Source: an uncultured Burkholderiales bacterium | Lineage (GTDB): Bacteria; Pseudomonadota; Gammaproteobacteria; Burkholderiales; Burkholderiaceae_C | Direction: 5' to 3' | Length of the DNA stretch: 37,030 nt | Assembly (NCBI GenBank): GCA_937871935.1 | Contig: CALMQI010000344.1 | Location: forward strand, 1-37,030 | Shown: piece after piece, positions 1 through 8,867 of the stretch | Position numbering within the stretch: position 1 is the first letter of the stretch | How the letters are laid out: each line of letters begins with the position of its first letter | The notes under the pieces: model-generated | Database searches by the model: none | Told to the model about the DNA's origin: nothing | What the model saw: only the letters and a program-made list of their open reading frames with translations | Program-made: the position numbers and the translations under genes

Positions 1-1
1 C

Positions 2-1573
2 GCCGTGCTCGGCGCGGCGAACGTGACGCAGGTCGACGCAGCGGTGCGCAACCGCTTCGACGCCGCCGCGAAACGCGAGCCGGTGGAACTGATGAAGTAC
101 ATCGTGCGCAACGAGCGGCCCTACACCGAGATGGTCACGGCCAACTACACCGTGGTGAACGGCGTGCTCGCCGAGTACCTGGGTGCAGCGGTGCAGGGCA
201 GCTTCACGAACAAGGACGACGACACGGAATGGCGCCAGGCCACGCTGCCCAGCGCGCGCCTGGGCGGAACGCGCGAACACGCCGGCGTGCTGTCGACGCA
301 CCCTTGGCTGCAACGCTTCCCGACCACGGACACGAACCGCAACCGGCACCGCGTGAACATCCTGTTCAAGCAGTTCCTGGCCACCAACGTCAGCGCGCTC
401 GCGGTGCGGCCGATGGACGACGGCACCGTGTTCAAGGTGCCGACGATCGAGAACCCCGGCTGCGCGGCGTGCCACGACACGATCGACCCGATCGCTGCGG
501 GCTTCCAGAACTGGAACGAACGCAACCGCTTCCTGCCGAATCGCACCGGAACGGTCGACCACGCGTTGCCCAACACCTATCGCTCCAACAACTACCCGAA
601 AAATGCGAACAACCAGGCCTACTACCAGGCCGGCGACAACTGGTTCCGCGACAGCAAGGCACCAGGCTACGGGTCCACCACGATGCCGGGCGGCTTCACC
701 GGCAACAAGACCGCGCTGCAGTTCATCGGCCAGCAAGTCGGCGCCGACCAGCGCTTCGCGCTCGGCGCAGTGCACTTCTGGTACGAAGGCCTGCTCGGCC
801 GCGAGCCGCTGCGCATGCCCACCGATGCCACGCTGCCGCAGTACGCCGCGTTGTCGGCGGCCTACACGGCGCAGAGCGAGGAGTTGGTGGCGATCGCCGC
901 GCGCTTCAAGACCGGCGGCTACAACGTGCGTGACCTGCTGGTCGACCTGTTGATGACCAAGTGGGCGCGCGCCGAACGGGTGGCCAGCACCAACGCGACC
1001 CGCGACGCCGAACTGCGCGACATCAGCAGCATGACGATGCTCGCGCCGTCGCAGCTACAGCGCAAGATGGTCGGCCTGGTCGGCGACGGCTGGGTCGAGT
1101 TCAACAACCCGTATGCGAGCTGGGCGCTGAACTACGGTGACTTCGACGGCGTCGGCCGCACCAACCGGGCGCAGTCGCACACGATGATGCAGACGGTGAC
1201 GATCGACCGGCTGGTGGCGGTGCGCAGCTGCACCTTCGCCAAGACCGACCTCGACAAACCGGCGGCCAGCCGCCTGCTGTTCCCGCAGGTGACGCTCGCC
1301 GACACGCCGGCCACCACAGCGGGCCTGGCGGCGATCACGGCCAACGTGCGCTTCCTGCACAAGTGGCTGTGGAAGGAGGATGTGCCGGAGTCCGATGCCG
1401 AGGTGCAGCGCACGCTGAAGCTGTTCACCGACACCTGGGCCGACCGCGCTACCGCGCCGGCGCGCCCCGTGAACTGTGTCTACAACAACGGCAACGACGC
1501 CAACTACACGGGCCGCGCCTGGGCCACGGTGCTCGCCTACATGCTGGGCGACGTGAAGTTCCTGTACGAATGA
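2..1573 (+). CDS. secreted haem-motif protein, DUF1588/DUF1592-like, 5'-partial
   Basis: The reading frame is open from the window edge, so the start and any signal peptide lie outside. About 523 residues are visible. One haem-c type motif, CAACH, lies near residue 153 of the visible protein and is followed by DTIDP. That context resembles the CxxCH-plus-'DP' segment of DUF1588-type proteins (Planctomycete-cytochrome-associated families), which in proteobacteria are usually paired with DUF1501 proteins. That pairing holds here: the DUF1501 gene starts 20 bp downstream, almost certainly in the same transcript. The rest contains many Asn and Tyr residues and no membrane segment, which fits a periplasmic or exported protein. 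The role is unknown; electron transfer or polymer and alcohol oxidation is conceivable. The family call is moderate because only the motif and the neighbour support it. Confidence 0.6.
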   Translation, partial: AVLGAANVTQVDAAVRNRFDAAAKREPVELMKYIVRNERPYTEMVTANYTVVNGVLAEYLGAAVQGSFTNKDDDTEWRQATLPSARLGGTREHAGVLSTHPWLQRFPTTDTNRNRHRVNILFKQFLATNVSALAVRPMDDGTVFKVPTIENPGCAACHDTIDPIAAGFQNWNERNRFLPNRTGTVDHALPNTYRSNNYPKNANNQAYYQAGDNWFRDSKAPGYGSTTMPGGFTGNKTALQFIGQQVGADQRFALGAVHFWYEGLLGREPLRMPTDATLPQYAALSAAYTAQSEELVAIAARFKTGGYNVRDLLVDLLMTKWARAERVASTNATRDAELRDISSMTMLAPSQLQRKMVGLVGDGWVEFNNPYASWALNYGDFDGVGRTNRAQSHTMMQTVTIDRLVAVRSCTFAKTDLDKPAASRLLFPQVTLADTPATTAGLAAITANVRFLHKWLWKEDVPESDAEVQRTLKLFTDTWADRATAPARPVNCVYNNGNDANYTGRAWATVLAYMLGDVKFLYE

Positions 1574-1593
1574 GCCCCGGGAGGAGAACGATC

Positions 1594-2856
1594 ATGCAAC
1601 GCAGAGAATTCCTGAAGCTGGCCCGCAGCGCCGGCGTCGTCATCGCACCGTGGGCCTTGATCCCGCAGGCGCAGGCGCAGAGCTACACCGGCCGCATCCT
1701 GATCAACATCCACGCCTCGGGCGGGCTCGATCAGAGCTCGTGGACCGACCCGCGCGACGCCGACCGGCTGATCAACAACTATGCGGCGGCCGGCACGCCG
1801 GCCGGCGTGGCGGGCAACATCCGCTTCGCGCCGATGGGCAACAACGCGGCGTTCTTCGGCGCCCACTTCCGCAACATGCTGGTGATCAACGGCGTGCACA
1901 GCGAGACCAACGGGCACGACGAGGGCACGCGGGCGCACGCCACCGGGCGGCTCGACATGGGCTACCCCAACGCGTCGGAGCTGTTCGCCTCGAAGTTCGG
2001 CGGCGGCATGCCGATGGCCTGGATCAACGGCGGCGGCTTCAGCACCAGCGCCGGCCTGGTCGCCGCCACGCGGGTTCCCGATGCCAACGCCTTCCGGGCG
2101 CTGGCGTCGCCGAACGCCGTCAATGCCACCAACGACTTCATGAAGGCCGCAGACCTGGCCCGAACGCAGGGCGTGCGGGCCGAGCGCATGCGCGCCCTGC
2201 AGATGCGCGGTGATCTGGTGCCCCGCTCGAAGGTCGCGGTGCAGGAGTTCCTGAGCTCGAGCGATTCGCGTGCCATGCTGCAGCGCATCGCGCAGGGGCT
2301 GCCGGCGCAGTTCGACAACGGCTTCCAGCAGGCGCACATCGCGCTGATCGCGGCGCAGGCTGGCCTGGCGTCCACGATCCAGCTCTCCTCCGGCGGCTTC
2401 GACACCCACAGCAACCACGATGCAGGCATGGCCAACTCGCTGCCGCAGCTGACCAACCTGGTGGACTACCTGTGGACCAAGAGCGCCGAACTCGGCCTGT
2501 CGAGCCGGCTGTTCGTGCGCATCTACTCGGAGTTCGGCCGCACCGCGCTCAACACCGGCAACGGCAAGGACCACCACGAGGTCGGCAGCCAGGTCCTGAT
2601 GGAGGCCAACGCCACCTGGGGCAACCGCGTGGTCGGGGCGAGCGGACCGAAGCACGAGGCGCGCAGGATCAGCCCGACCACCGGCGCCATCGACGCCACG
2701 GCCGGCGTGGTGATCCGGCCGCGCCACATCCACGCCGCACTGCGCAAGTACCTCGGCTTCGAGACCACCGATCCGCGCTTCAACCTCAAGGTGCCGGCCA
2801 ACGAGACGTTCGACTTCTTCGGCACGTCGCTGAATACCGGCTATCCGATGGTGTAG
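1594..2856 (+). CDS. DUF1501 family protein, Tat-exported
   Basis: The protein has 420 residues. The start at ATG 1594 is set by a GGAGGAGA ribosome site about 8 bases upstream. The N-terminus begins MQRREFLK, a twin-arginine signal, followed by a hydrophobic stretch ending in AQAQ, so export in a folded state is expected. The body has the DUF1501 pattern: a GGLDQ-type opening (residues about 36-40), GFDTH near residue 267, and EFGRTALN near residue 310. These segments resemble the metal-binding loops of the alkaline-phosphatase/sulfatase superfamily to which DUF1501 is related. It follows the haem-motif gene by 20 bp, which is the usual operonic partnership of this family. Substrate and reaction are unknown. 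The family assignment is secure from the motifs; function is not. Confidence 0.85.
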   Translation: MQRREFLKLARSAGVVIAPWALIPQAQAQSYTGRILINIHASGGLDQSSWTDPRDADRLINNYAAAGTPAGVAGNIRFAPMGNNAAFFGAHFRNMLVINGVHSETNGHDEGTRAHATGRLDMGYPNASELFASKFGGGMPMAWINGGGFSTSAGLVAATRVPDANAFRALASPNAVNATNDFMKAADLARTQGVRAERMRALQMRGDLVPRSKVAVQEFLSSSDSRAMLQRIAQGLPAQFDNGFQQAHIALIAAQAGLASTIQLSSGGFDTHSNHDAGMANSLPQLTNLVDYLWTKSAELGLSSRLFVRIYSEFGRTALNTGNGKDHHEVGSQVLMEANATWGNRVVGASGPKHEARRISPTTGAIDATAGVVIRPRHIHAALRKYLGFETTDPRFNLKVPANETFDFFGTSLNTGYPMV

Positions 2857-2889
2857 TCGACAGGCCTGCGCGCAGCCCTGCGGCGGCGC

Positions 2890-4356
2890 TCAGGCCGGAC
2901 TGCGCGCCTCGCGCGGCGGCTCGGTGGCGTCACCGAAGCGCAGGCTGCCCGGTCCTTCGCGCTTGGCCGCGCGCAACGCCAGCTGGGCCCGCTGCATCAG
3001 CGCGGCCTCGTCCTCGGCGTCCTGGGGATACAGGGCGATGCCCACGCAGGCCGTCATCCGGTAGGTCTGTCCCTGGACGGTGAGCGGCACCGCCACGGCA
3101 GCAAGCAGCTTGCGCGCCACAGGTTCGGCATCCTGCGCGTTGGTCAGCTCGTGCGCCAGCACCGCGAACTCGTCGCCATCCAGACGCGCCACCACGTCGC
3201 TGGCGCGCAGTTGCTTGCGCAGGCGCTGACCCGTCTCGCGCAGCAGCGCATCGCCGGCATCACGACCCAGCCCGTCGTTCATGCGCTGGAAGCGATCGAC
3301 GTCGAACAGCAGGATGGCGAAGCGGCGCTGGTAGCGCTTGGCGAGCTCGAGCGCCTGCATGACCAGCTGGCGCAACGCAGCCCGGTTGGGCAGTTGCGTG
3401 AGCGCATCGTGGGTCGACAGGTACTGCACACGCTGCGCGGCCTGCTTGAGCACGCTGATGTCGCGCGCCGTCCCGCGGTAACCGGTGAACTGCCCGTGCG
3501 CGTCGTGGGTCGGGTCGCCGTGCGCACTGAGGTGGACCACGCGGCCCCGGTCGTCGCGATAGGCGGTCTCGAAGTCGCGATACGGCTCGCGCCGCTCCAG
3601 CATGGCGCGATGGGCCTCCCAGTCGCTGCCGGCGCAGACCAGGCCCGGCACTTCCCACTGGCGCCGGCCCATCATCGCCGCCACCATGTCGGCGTCGGGC
3701 TGCGTGCCGCCGCGACCCTCGAAGCGGATGTAGCGCTGCTGCGCGTCCTGCTCCCAGTACCAGTCCGACGACAGCGCCGCCAGGCAGCGAAAGCGCTTCT
3801 CGCTCTCGCCGAGTTGCTGCTGCGCCTGCGCGCGCAGCAGGTACTGGCCGACCTGGCCGCCGAGCAGGCGCAAGCCGGCGAGCAGCGCCTCGTCGCGCGG
3901 CTCCACCGCGCCGCTGTAGAGCTCCAGCACGCCGAGCACCTGGCTGCCCACGGCCACCGGAAAGGCCAGCGCCGTGTGCAGCCCGGCCCGCAGCGCGATC
4001 GGCACCTTGCGGAAGCTGTCGTCCTGCGCGATGTCGGCCACCCACACCGGCGCGCTGCCAAGCCAGGCGGCACCCACGATGCCGGCGTTGTTGAGCAGCG
4101 GGGTTCTTCCCTCGTTGTGGCTCAGGTATTGGGCGATGCCCGGCGTGTCGACGCCCCAGGCGCCCAGGCAGATCAGCCGATCGGCCACTTCGGCATCACG
4201 CGACCAGAAGCTGCCGCAGGCCCAGCCGAGCGCCTCGCAGAAAGCACCCACCATCTTCGGCACGGCCGGCGACCCGCCGCCGGCGCCGGCCAGCGCAGCG
4301 GACAAACGCTCATCGATGCGCAGCAACGGCGCGAGGGACGGATCGGGGTCGGTCAT
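2890..4356 (-). CDS. GAF-PAS-GGDEF protein, putative diguanylate cyclase
   Basis: The protein has 488 residues from ATG 4356. The start is uncertain: no clear ribosome site precedes it, and in-frame ATGs 10 and 26 codons upstream are possible. Domains in order are a GAF-like sensor (about 28-175), a PAS domain with its C-terminal cap (about 185-305, ending in GYRGTARDISVLK) and a GGDEF domain (about 312-470). The active loop reads DGDEF (393-397), so the first Gly of GGDEF is replaced by Asp. The metal site FDVD (351-354) and a canonical inhibitory site RASD (384-387) are intact. No EAL or HD-GYP domain follows. It is probably a soluble c-di-GMP synthase under ligand or redox control; activity with the altered first position is plausible but unproven. 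It converges with the DUF1501 gene across 33 bp. Confidence 0.85.
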   Translation of the reverse strand: MTDPDPSLAPLLRIDERLSAALAGAGGGSPAVPKMVGAFCEALGWACGSFWSRDAEVADRLICLGAWGVDTPGIAQYLSHNEGRTPLLNNAGIVGAAWLGSAPVWVADIAQDDSFRKVPIALRAGLHTALAFPVAVGSQVLGVLELYSGAVEPRDEALLAGLRLLGGQVGQYLLRAQAQQQLGESEKRFRCLAALSSDWYWEQDAQQRYIRFEGRGGTQPDADMVAAMMGRRQWEVPGLVCAGSDWEAHRAMLERREPYRDFETAYRDDRGRVVHLSAHGDPTHDAHGQFTGYRGTARDISVLKQAAQRVQYLSTHDALTQLPNRAALRQLVMQALELAKRYQRRFAILLFDVDRFQRMNDGLGRDAGDALLRETGQRLRKQLRASDVVARLDGDEFAVLAHELTNAQDAEPVARKLLAAVAVPLTVQGQTYRMTACVGIALYPQDAEDEAALMQRAQLALRAAKREGPGSLRFGDATEPPREARSPA

Positions 4357-4415
4357 GGACAGGCTGAAGGCGGCGGCTCGCCCCATGGATGTCGGCTGCC
4401 GGCGCGCAAAGTTGA

Positions 4416-4428
4416 ACGCACGGTGCGT
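4416..4428. promoter_or_regulatory. perfect 6-bp inverted repeat in a divergent intergenic region
   Basis: ACGCAC and GTGCGT flank a single G in the 165-bp region between the divergent GGDEF gene and the yghU-like gene. Its place makes an operator possible. No matching regulator is encoded next to it, and a 13-bp palindrome in 70% GC DNA can arise by chance. The rest of 4357-4521 holds no convincing promoter that I can see. Confidence 0.2.
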
Positions 4429-4521
4429 CATTGCTGCACACGCCTTCGGGCGACGACTCGGCGAGATACTGCAGCCTCGCCACCCGTCCAGAACCTCTGC
4501 ACCGCCGCCCGGAGACCCCGC

Positions 4522-5403
4522 ATGAGTGACTCGCTCCCCTACGTGCCGCCGAAGGTCTGGGCCTGGAACAAACCCAGCGGCGGCCAGTTCGCGAACATCA
4601 ACCGGCCGATGGCAGGGCCTACGCACGACCGGGAGCTGCCGGTCGGTCGCCACCCACTGCAGCTGTATTCGCTGGCCACGCCCAACGGCGTCAAGGTGAC
4701 GGTGATGCTGGAAGAACTGCTCGCGCTCGGCCATCGGGGCGCCGAGTACGACGCCTGGCTGATCCGCATCAACCAGGGCGAGCAGTTCGGCAGCGGCTTC
4801 GTCGCAGTGAACCCGAACTCCAAGATCCCGGCCTTGCTGGACCGCAGCGGCCCGGAATCGATCCGCGTCTTCGAGTCCGGCGCGATCCTGCTGTACCTGG
4901 CCGAGAAGTTCGGCAGCGCATTCCTGCCCACCGCGCCGGCGGCGCGCGCCGAGTGTCTGTCCTGGCTGTTCTGGCAGATGGGATCGGCGCCCTACCTCGG
5001 CGGCGGCTTCGGCCACTTCTACGCCTACGCGCCGAGCAAGATGGAGTATCCGATCGACCGCTTCGCGATGGAGGTGAAACGTCAGCTCGACGTGCTGGAC
5101 CGGCGCCTGGCCGAGACCGACTACCTGGCCGGCGACAGCTACACCATTGCCGATATCGCCGTGTGGCCCTGGTACGGCGCGCTCGCCAAGGGCCTGCTCT
5201 ATGACGCCGGGGAGTTCCTGCAGGTGCAGAACTACACCCACGTGCAGCGCTGGACCGACGCCATCGCCCAGCGACCCGCCGTCAAGCGCGGCCGCATGGT
5301 CAACCGCAGCTTCGGCCAGCCCGCGAGCCAGCTGCACGAGCGGCACGATGCGAGCGACTTCGACACGTCGACGCAGGACAAGCTGACCGGGAGTTCGCCG
5401 TGA
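4522..5403 (+). CDS. yghU: YghU-type glutathione S-transferase / disulfide-bond oxidoreductase
   Basis: The protein has 293 residues and starts at ATG 4522, about 6 bases after GGAGA. It matches the E. coli YghU pattern from memory along its whole length: an N-terminal extension with VWAWNKPSGG and ANINRP, then LPVGRHPLQLYSLATPNG, NPNSKIPAL, a thioredoxin-like domain ending in SGAILLYLAEKFG, an all-helical domain with GGGFGHFYAYAP, and a C-terminal HERHDASDF. YghU binds two glutathiones per site and reduces organic hydroperoxides and mixed disulfides in the cytoplasm. The stop codon overlaps the GTG start of the serine hydrolase (GTGA), so the two are translationally coupled. This is one of three GST genes within 5 kb. 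Confidence 0.92.
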   Translation: MSDSLPYVPPKVWAWNKPSGGQFANINRPMAGPTHDRELPVGRHPLQLYSLATPNGVKVTVMLEELLALGHRGAEYDAWLIRINQGEQFGSGFVAVNPNSKIPALLDRSGPESIRVFESGAILLYLAEKFGSAFLPTAPAARAECLSWLFWQMGSAPYLGGGFGHFYAYAPSKMEYPIDRFAMEVKRQLDVLDRRLAETDYLAGDSYTIADIAVWPWYGALAKGLLYDAGEFLQVQNYTHVQRWTDAIAQRPAVKRGRMVNRSFGQPASQLHERHDASDFDTSTQDKLTGSSP

Positions 5404-6623
5404 AGGCAACGAAGATCGCACTCGGACTGCTCGTCACCCTCGGCGTCGCCGGGGCCGCCGGCTGGTTCAACCTCGACAAGGAGACGCGCGGCCTGCTGGC
5501 CACGCTGCCGACCAACCGCGACCTGCTGTTCTGGAGCCAGGCGCAGCGTGACGCGGCGTTTCGTGCGCTCGATCGGCTGCCCGTGCTGGCCAAGGCGCGC
5601 GTCGTGCCGGCCGGCGGCACGACACTGCCGCTGCCCGCGGGCGCGCCGCTGAAACTGCCGCTCGACGTCGACGCCTACATGACGGGCCAGCGCAGCGCGG
5701 CGCTGCTGATCGTGCACGACGGCAAGCTGCGGCTGGAACGTTACGGCCTCGACTTCGACGGCGGCGGGCGCTGGACCAGCTTCTCGGTGGCCAAGTCGAT
5801 CACGTCGACGCTGGTGGGCGCCGCCATTCGCGACGGCCACATCCGCAGCATGGACGACAAGGTCAGCGACTACATCGCGCAGATGAAAGGCTCGGCCTAC
5901 GACGACGTGAGCATCCGCCAGCTGCTCACCATGACCTCGGGGGTCCGCTGGAACGAGGACTACGCCGACCCGAAGTCCGACGTCGCGCAGTTCAACAATC
6001 ACAAGCCCGAGGAAGGCGTCGATGCGCTGGTGAGTTATCTGCGCCGACTGCCGCGCGAGGTGCCGGCCGGCACGCGCTGGCAGTACAGCACCGGCGAGAC
6101 CAATCTCGTCGGCGTGCTGCTCGGCCAGGCCACGAAGAAGCCGCTGTCGACCTACCTGTCGGAGAAGATCTGGGCGCCTGCCGGGATGGAGCAGCAGGCG
6201 ACCTGGATCCTGAGCCGCACCGGCCACGAGATCAGCGGCTGCTGCATCCAGGCGGCGACACGCGACTTCGCGCGCTTCGGGCTCTTCATCCTCGGCGGTG
6301 CGCGTGTCGGCGGGCAAGCCATCGTGCCGGCAGGCTGGCTCGGCGAAGCCACCACCGAGCGCACGGGCATCGGCCGGCCCGGGCGCGGTTATGGCTACCA
6401 GTGGTGGACGTACACCGATGGCAGCTTCGCCGCACGCGGCATCTTCGGCCAGGGCCTCTTCATCGACCCGAAGCGCAAGATCGTGATCGCCTCCAACGCC
6501 AACTGGGCCCACGGGGCGACCGATCCGGTAGCCAGCGAGGCGCGCGAAGCCTTCTACCGCGCGGTGATGAAGGCGATCGACGACGAGGCCGCAGAAGCGC
6601 CAGGCGCCGTGCCGAAGAACTGA
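5400..6623 (+). CDS. beta-lactamase-fold serine hydrolase (class C / EstB-like)
   Basis: The protein has 407 residues and starts with GTG 5400 inside the stop of the yghU-like gene. An N-terminal hydrophobic stretch (about residues 5-22) acts as a signal or membrane anchor, so the enzyme faces the periplasm. The serine-penicillin-recognising motifs are present: SVAK (S129, K132) as SxxK, YST (Y229) at the YxN position, and GQG near residue 345 in place of KTG/HxG. The length and the domain run ADPKS..WQYSTGE..LVGVLLG fit the PF00144 beta-lactamase/transpeptidase-like family. Likely activities are esterase, peptidase or amidase; true beta-lactam resistance cannot be claimed because the YxN Asn is not conserved. 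Coupling with a GST is unusual and hints at a shared detoxification role. It converges with the Wzi gene across 10 bp. Confidence 0.85.
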   Translation: MKATKIALGLLVTLGVAGAAGWFNLDKETRGLLATLPTNRDLLFWSQAQRDAAFRALDRLPVLAKARVVPAGGTTLPLPAGAPLKLPLDVDAYMTGQRSAALLIVHDGKLRLERYGLDFDGGGRWTSFSVAKSITSTLVGAAIRDGHIRSMDDKVSDYIAQMKGSAYDDVSIRQLLTMTSGVRWNEDYADPKSDVAQFNNHKPEEGVDALVSYLRRLPREVPAGTRWQYSTGETNLVGVLLGQATKKPLSTYLSEKIWAPAGMEQQATWILSRTGHEISGCCIQAATRDFARFGLFILGGARVGGQAIVPAGWLGEATTERTGIGRPGRGYGYQWWTYTDGSFAARGIFGQGLFIDPKRKIVIASNANWAHGATDPVASEAREAFYRAVMKAIDDEAAEAPGAVPKN

Positions 6624-6633
6624 CGCCCCGCGG

Positions 6634-7995
6634 TCACAGGCGCATGCGCCACCACAGCTGCAGCGCCCGCTGGCGTTCGGCCGTATCACGCCACCACCAC
6701 AGCCCTGAGCCCAGCTGCTGGCGCGCGCTCAAGTCCACCTGCACGCTGCCGTTCACACCGGCGATAGGGCCAGCCGCGAAGCGTTGCGACGTCGGCAGTG
6801 CCGTACCCCGCGACACCACCACCGCCAGCCGGGCCTGCGCCACGTGCGCGAGCAGGCCCAGGCTGCCCAGCGTGACGTCGCCGCCCGCCGGGTGGCCGAG
6901 CGGCATGCGGTCCTGCGTGTAGCCCTGCCGATAGACGCTGTGGGTGTAGGTGATGCCCGGTGGCCTGCCGGCGCCGTAGGCGTGACCGGCGATCAGGTCG
7001 TTCCACTCGACGAAGCCGTGCAGCAACGCCCCGTGCAACCGCCAGCGCGCCTGCACACCGGCCTGCACGACGTAGGCGCTCGGCAGATAACCGTTTTCGT
7101 CTTCGCCGACCAGCTGGCCGTAGAACGCGTTGTCGCGCTCGGCGCCCAGCTGCAATCGCCAGTCGAAACCGCCGAGCTGGTTGCCCGGCTGGTTGTCGTT
7201 GGTGACGTCGCGGGTGCCGGCGTTGTCCCAGCCGAGCAGGCCACGCACCAGTGCCGGCGCGTCCTCGGGGCGCCCGCGCCCGCCCCACTGCAGTGCACGC
7301 GCCAGGCCGAGCTGCAAGTGGCTGAACGGTTGCAGCTGCAAGCGCATGCCGATGAACCCGGGCCGCCTGGGCTCGTCGTGGCCGAACAGCCGCGAGAAGA
7401 AGACATCGGCCGTCCACGGGCCTAGCCAGCGCAGCCAAGGGTGCTCGCTCGGCCGTGCCTGCGGGCGCCGCCAACCCACGGCGGCCAAGGGCAGCGCGGC
7501 GCCGTCGAGGATCAGGCTGCCGGTCCAGCCCGGTCCCCAGTGGCGCCGCTGGACCGACGCATACCACTCGCCGCCGGCGTTGCGCCAGGCCAACTCGCTG
7601 TCGTCGAGGTTCCAGCGCCGTCCCGGCACCGGCTGCAAGGGTGGCGCCGTGCCGGTGGACCGCACGTCGGTCCAACCCGCTCCCAGGCGCAGCCGGATGT
7701 CGGCATCGTCGCGCATCGTGATCAGGCCCTGCGCGCCACCGCGACCGCGCACCACCGGGCGGACGAGCCACGGTGTGTCCACACTCGGGCCGTCGGCCGC
7801 CAGTGTGATGCCGTCGGGCGGCGACGTGACGGCCAGCGCCGTGCTGCGGCCGATGGGCACGTCCGCGCGCACCTCGTCGAAGGAACCACCTGCCCCTGGG
7901 GCGGCCGCTTCCGGGGCCGCCGCGCGCACCAGCCCCGACAGGGCCAGCACCACGAGCGCCGATGTACCAGTGAAGCAGCAGTTAGCCAACGGCAT
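6634..7995 (-). CDS. capsule assembly Wzi family outer-membrane protein
   Basis: The protein has 453 residues from ATG 7995, preceded by a weak AGGGAC ribosome site. The N-terminus has a signal peptide (hydrophobic residues about 11-25, cleavage near VRAAA). The mature part alternates short hydrophobic and polar stretches rich in Trp, Arg, Gly and Leu and ends in an aromatic strand with a terminal Leu, as in beta-barrels. Segments such as WNLDDSELAWRNAGGEWYASVQRRHWGPG and the WNDLIAGHAYG region resemble the Wzi family (PF14052; E. coli Wzi is about 480 aa), which anchors group 1 capsule at the surface. No wza, wzb, wzc or glycosyltransferase genes lie nearby, so this is an orphan copy whose polysaccharide partner is elsewhere or absent. 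The family call rests on pattern similarity only. Confidence 0.65.
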   Translation of the reverse strand: MPLANCCFTGTSALVVLALSGLVRAAAPEAAAPGAGGSFDEVRADVPIGRSTALAVTSPPDGITLAADGPSVDTPWLVRPVVRGRGGAQGLITMRDDADIRLRLGAGWTDVRSTGTAPPLQPVPGRRWNLDDSELAWRNAGGEWYASVQRRHWGPGWTGSLILDGAALPLAAVGWRRPQARPSEHPWLRWLGPWTADVFFSRLFGHDEPRRPGFIGMRLQLQPFSHLQLGLARALQWGGRGRPEDAPALVRGLLGWDNAGTRDVTNDNQPGNQLGGFDWRLQLGAERDNAFYGQLVGEDENGYLPSAYVVQAGVQARWRLHGALLHGFVEWNDLIAGHAYGAGRPPGITYTHSVYRQGYTQDRMPLGHPAGGDVTLGSLGLLAHVAQARLAVVVSRGTALPTSQRFAAGPIAGVNGSVQVDLSARQQLGSGLWWWRDTAERQRALQLWWRMRL

Positions 7996-8123
7996 GGATC
8001 CGTCCCTATTGTGGTGCCTGCGTGATGGGCACACCAGTCGCACGGACTTGTGCAACATCTCGACCGCCACCCGTGCGGCCACGATGCGATGATGCGGGCA
8101 TTCCCACCCCACCCTGGCCCGAC

Positions 8124-8804
8124 ATGCTGAAGTTCTACTACTCGCTCGCGCCCAATCCGATGAAGGTCGCGCTGTTCCTCGAGGAATCCGGCCTGCCGTA
8201 CGAGGCGATTCCGGTGGACACCCGCAAAGGCGAGCAGCATGCTGCGGCCTTCGGCGCGCTCAACCCGAACAACAAGGTGCCGGTGATCGTGGACGGGTCC
8301 ACCACCGTGTTCGACAGCAGCGCGATCCTGCTGTACCTGGCCGAGAAGACGGGCCAGTTCCTGCCTGCGCAGCAGGACCGCGGCCCGATGCTGTCGTGGC
8401 TGATGTTCACCGCCTCGGGCATCGGCCCGTTCACCGGCCAGTGCGTGCACTTCAAGCACTACGCGCCCGAGCCCGTCCCCTATGCGCTGAACCGCTACGA
8501 CTTCGAGGCCTGGCGGCACTGGAAGATCATCAATGCGCACATGGCCGACCGGCCGTGGATGATCAGCGACCGCTACACGCTGCTCGACATGGCCGTCTGG
8601 GGCTGGACGCGCGCGCTGGCCTTCGCCCTCGGCGCCGACGCCTGGGACCAATTGCCGCATGTGAAGCGGCTGTTCGACACGGTAAACGAGCGGCCCGCTG
8701 CGTTGCGCGCCGCTGCGCTGAAGGACCGCCATGCCTTCAAGACCGAGATGGACGACGATGCGCGACGCGCGATGTTCCCGCAGAACGCGCGGCTGAAGGC
8801 CTGA
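8124..8804 (+). CDS. glutathione S-transferase, YfcG/Ure2-like
   Basis: The protein has 226 residues from ATG 8124; no strong ribosome site is visible, but MLKFYYSLAPNPMKV is a typical GST beginning. The thioredoxin-like domain (about 1-78) has the cis-Pro segment NPNNKVPVI and the glutathione-binding SSAILLYLAEK. A helical domain follows, with YTLLDMAVWGW as the conserved N-capping box. The C-terminus carries a charged tail (about 200-226). YfcG/Ure2-like GSTs usually act as disulfide reductases or peroxidases in the cytoplasm. It is divergent from the Wzi gene across 128 bp, in which I see no clear promoter, and it is followed after 63 bp by another GST and then the lytic transglycosylase on the same strand. 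Confidence 0.9.
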   Translation: MLKFYYSLAPNPMKVALFLEESGLPYEAIPVDTRKGEQHAAAFGALNPNNKVPVIVDGSTTVFDSSAILLYLAEKTGQFLPAQQDRGPMLSWLMFTASGIGPFTGQCVHFKHYAPEPVPYALNRYDFEAWRHWKIINAHMADRPWMISDRYTLLDMAVWGWTRALAFALGADAWDQLPHVKRLFDTVNERPAALRAAALKDRHAFKTEMDDDARRAMFPQNARLKA

Positions 8805-8867
8805 AACACAGGCGTCCTGGTGCATTCAGGCCACGCACCCGTCGGTACCGAGAACAGTGGCGCAACG

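Noticed and set aside
1537-2733. Minus-strand frame of about 398 codons opposite the DUF1501 gene
   Set aside because: It has no motifs, a strongly biased composition and a secure gene on the other strand.
3151-4521. Upstream plus-strand extension of the YghU-like protein
   Set aside because: It runs antisense to the GGDEF gene. The YghU family begins at the ATG after GGAGA.
4357-5421. N-terminal extension of about 355 codons on the GGDEF protein
   Set aside because: It is antisense to the yghU-like gene and has no domain or ribosome site. The GAF domain begins within 30 residues of the chosen start.
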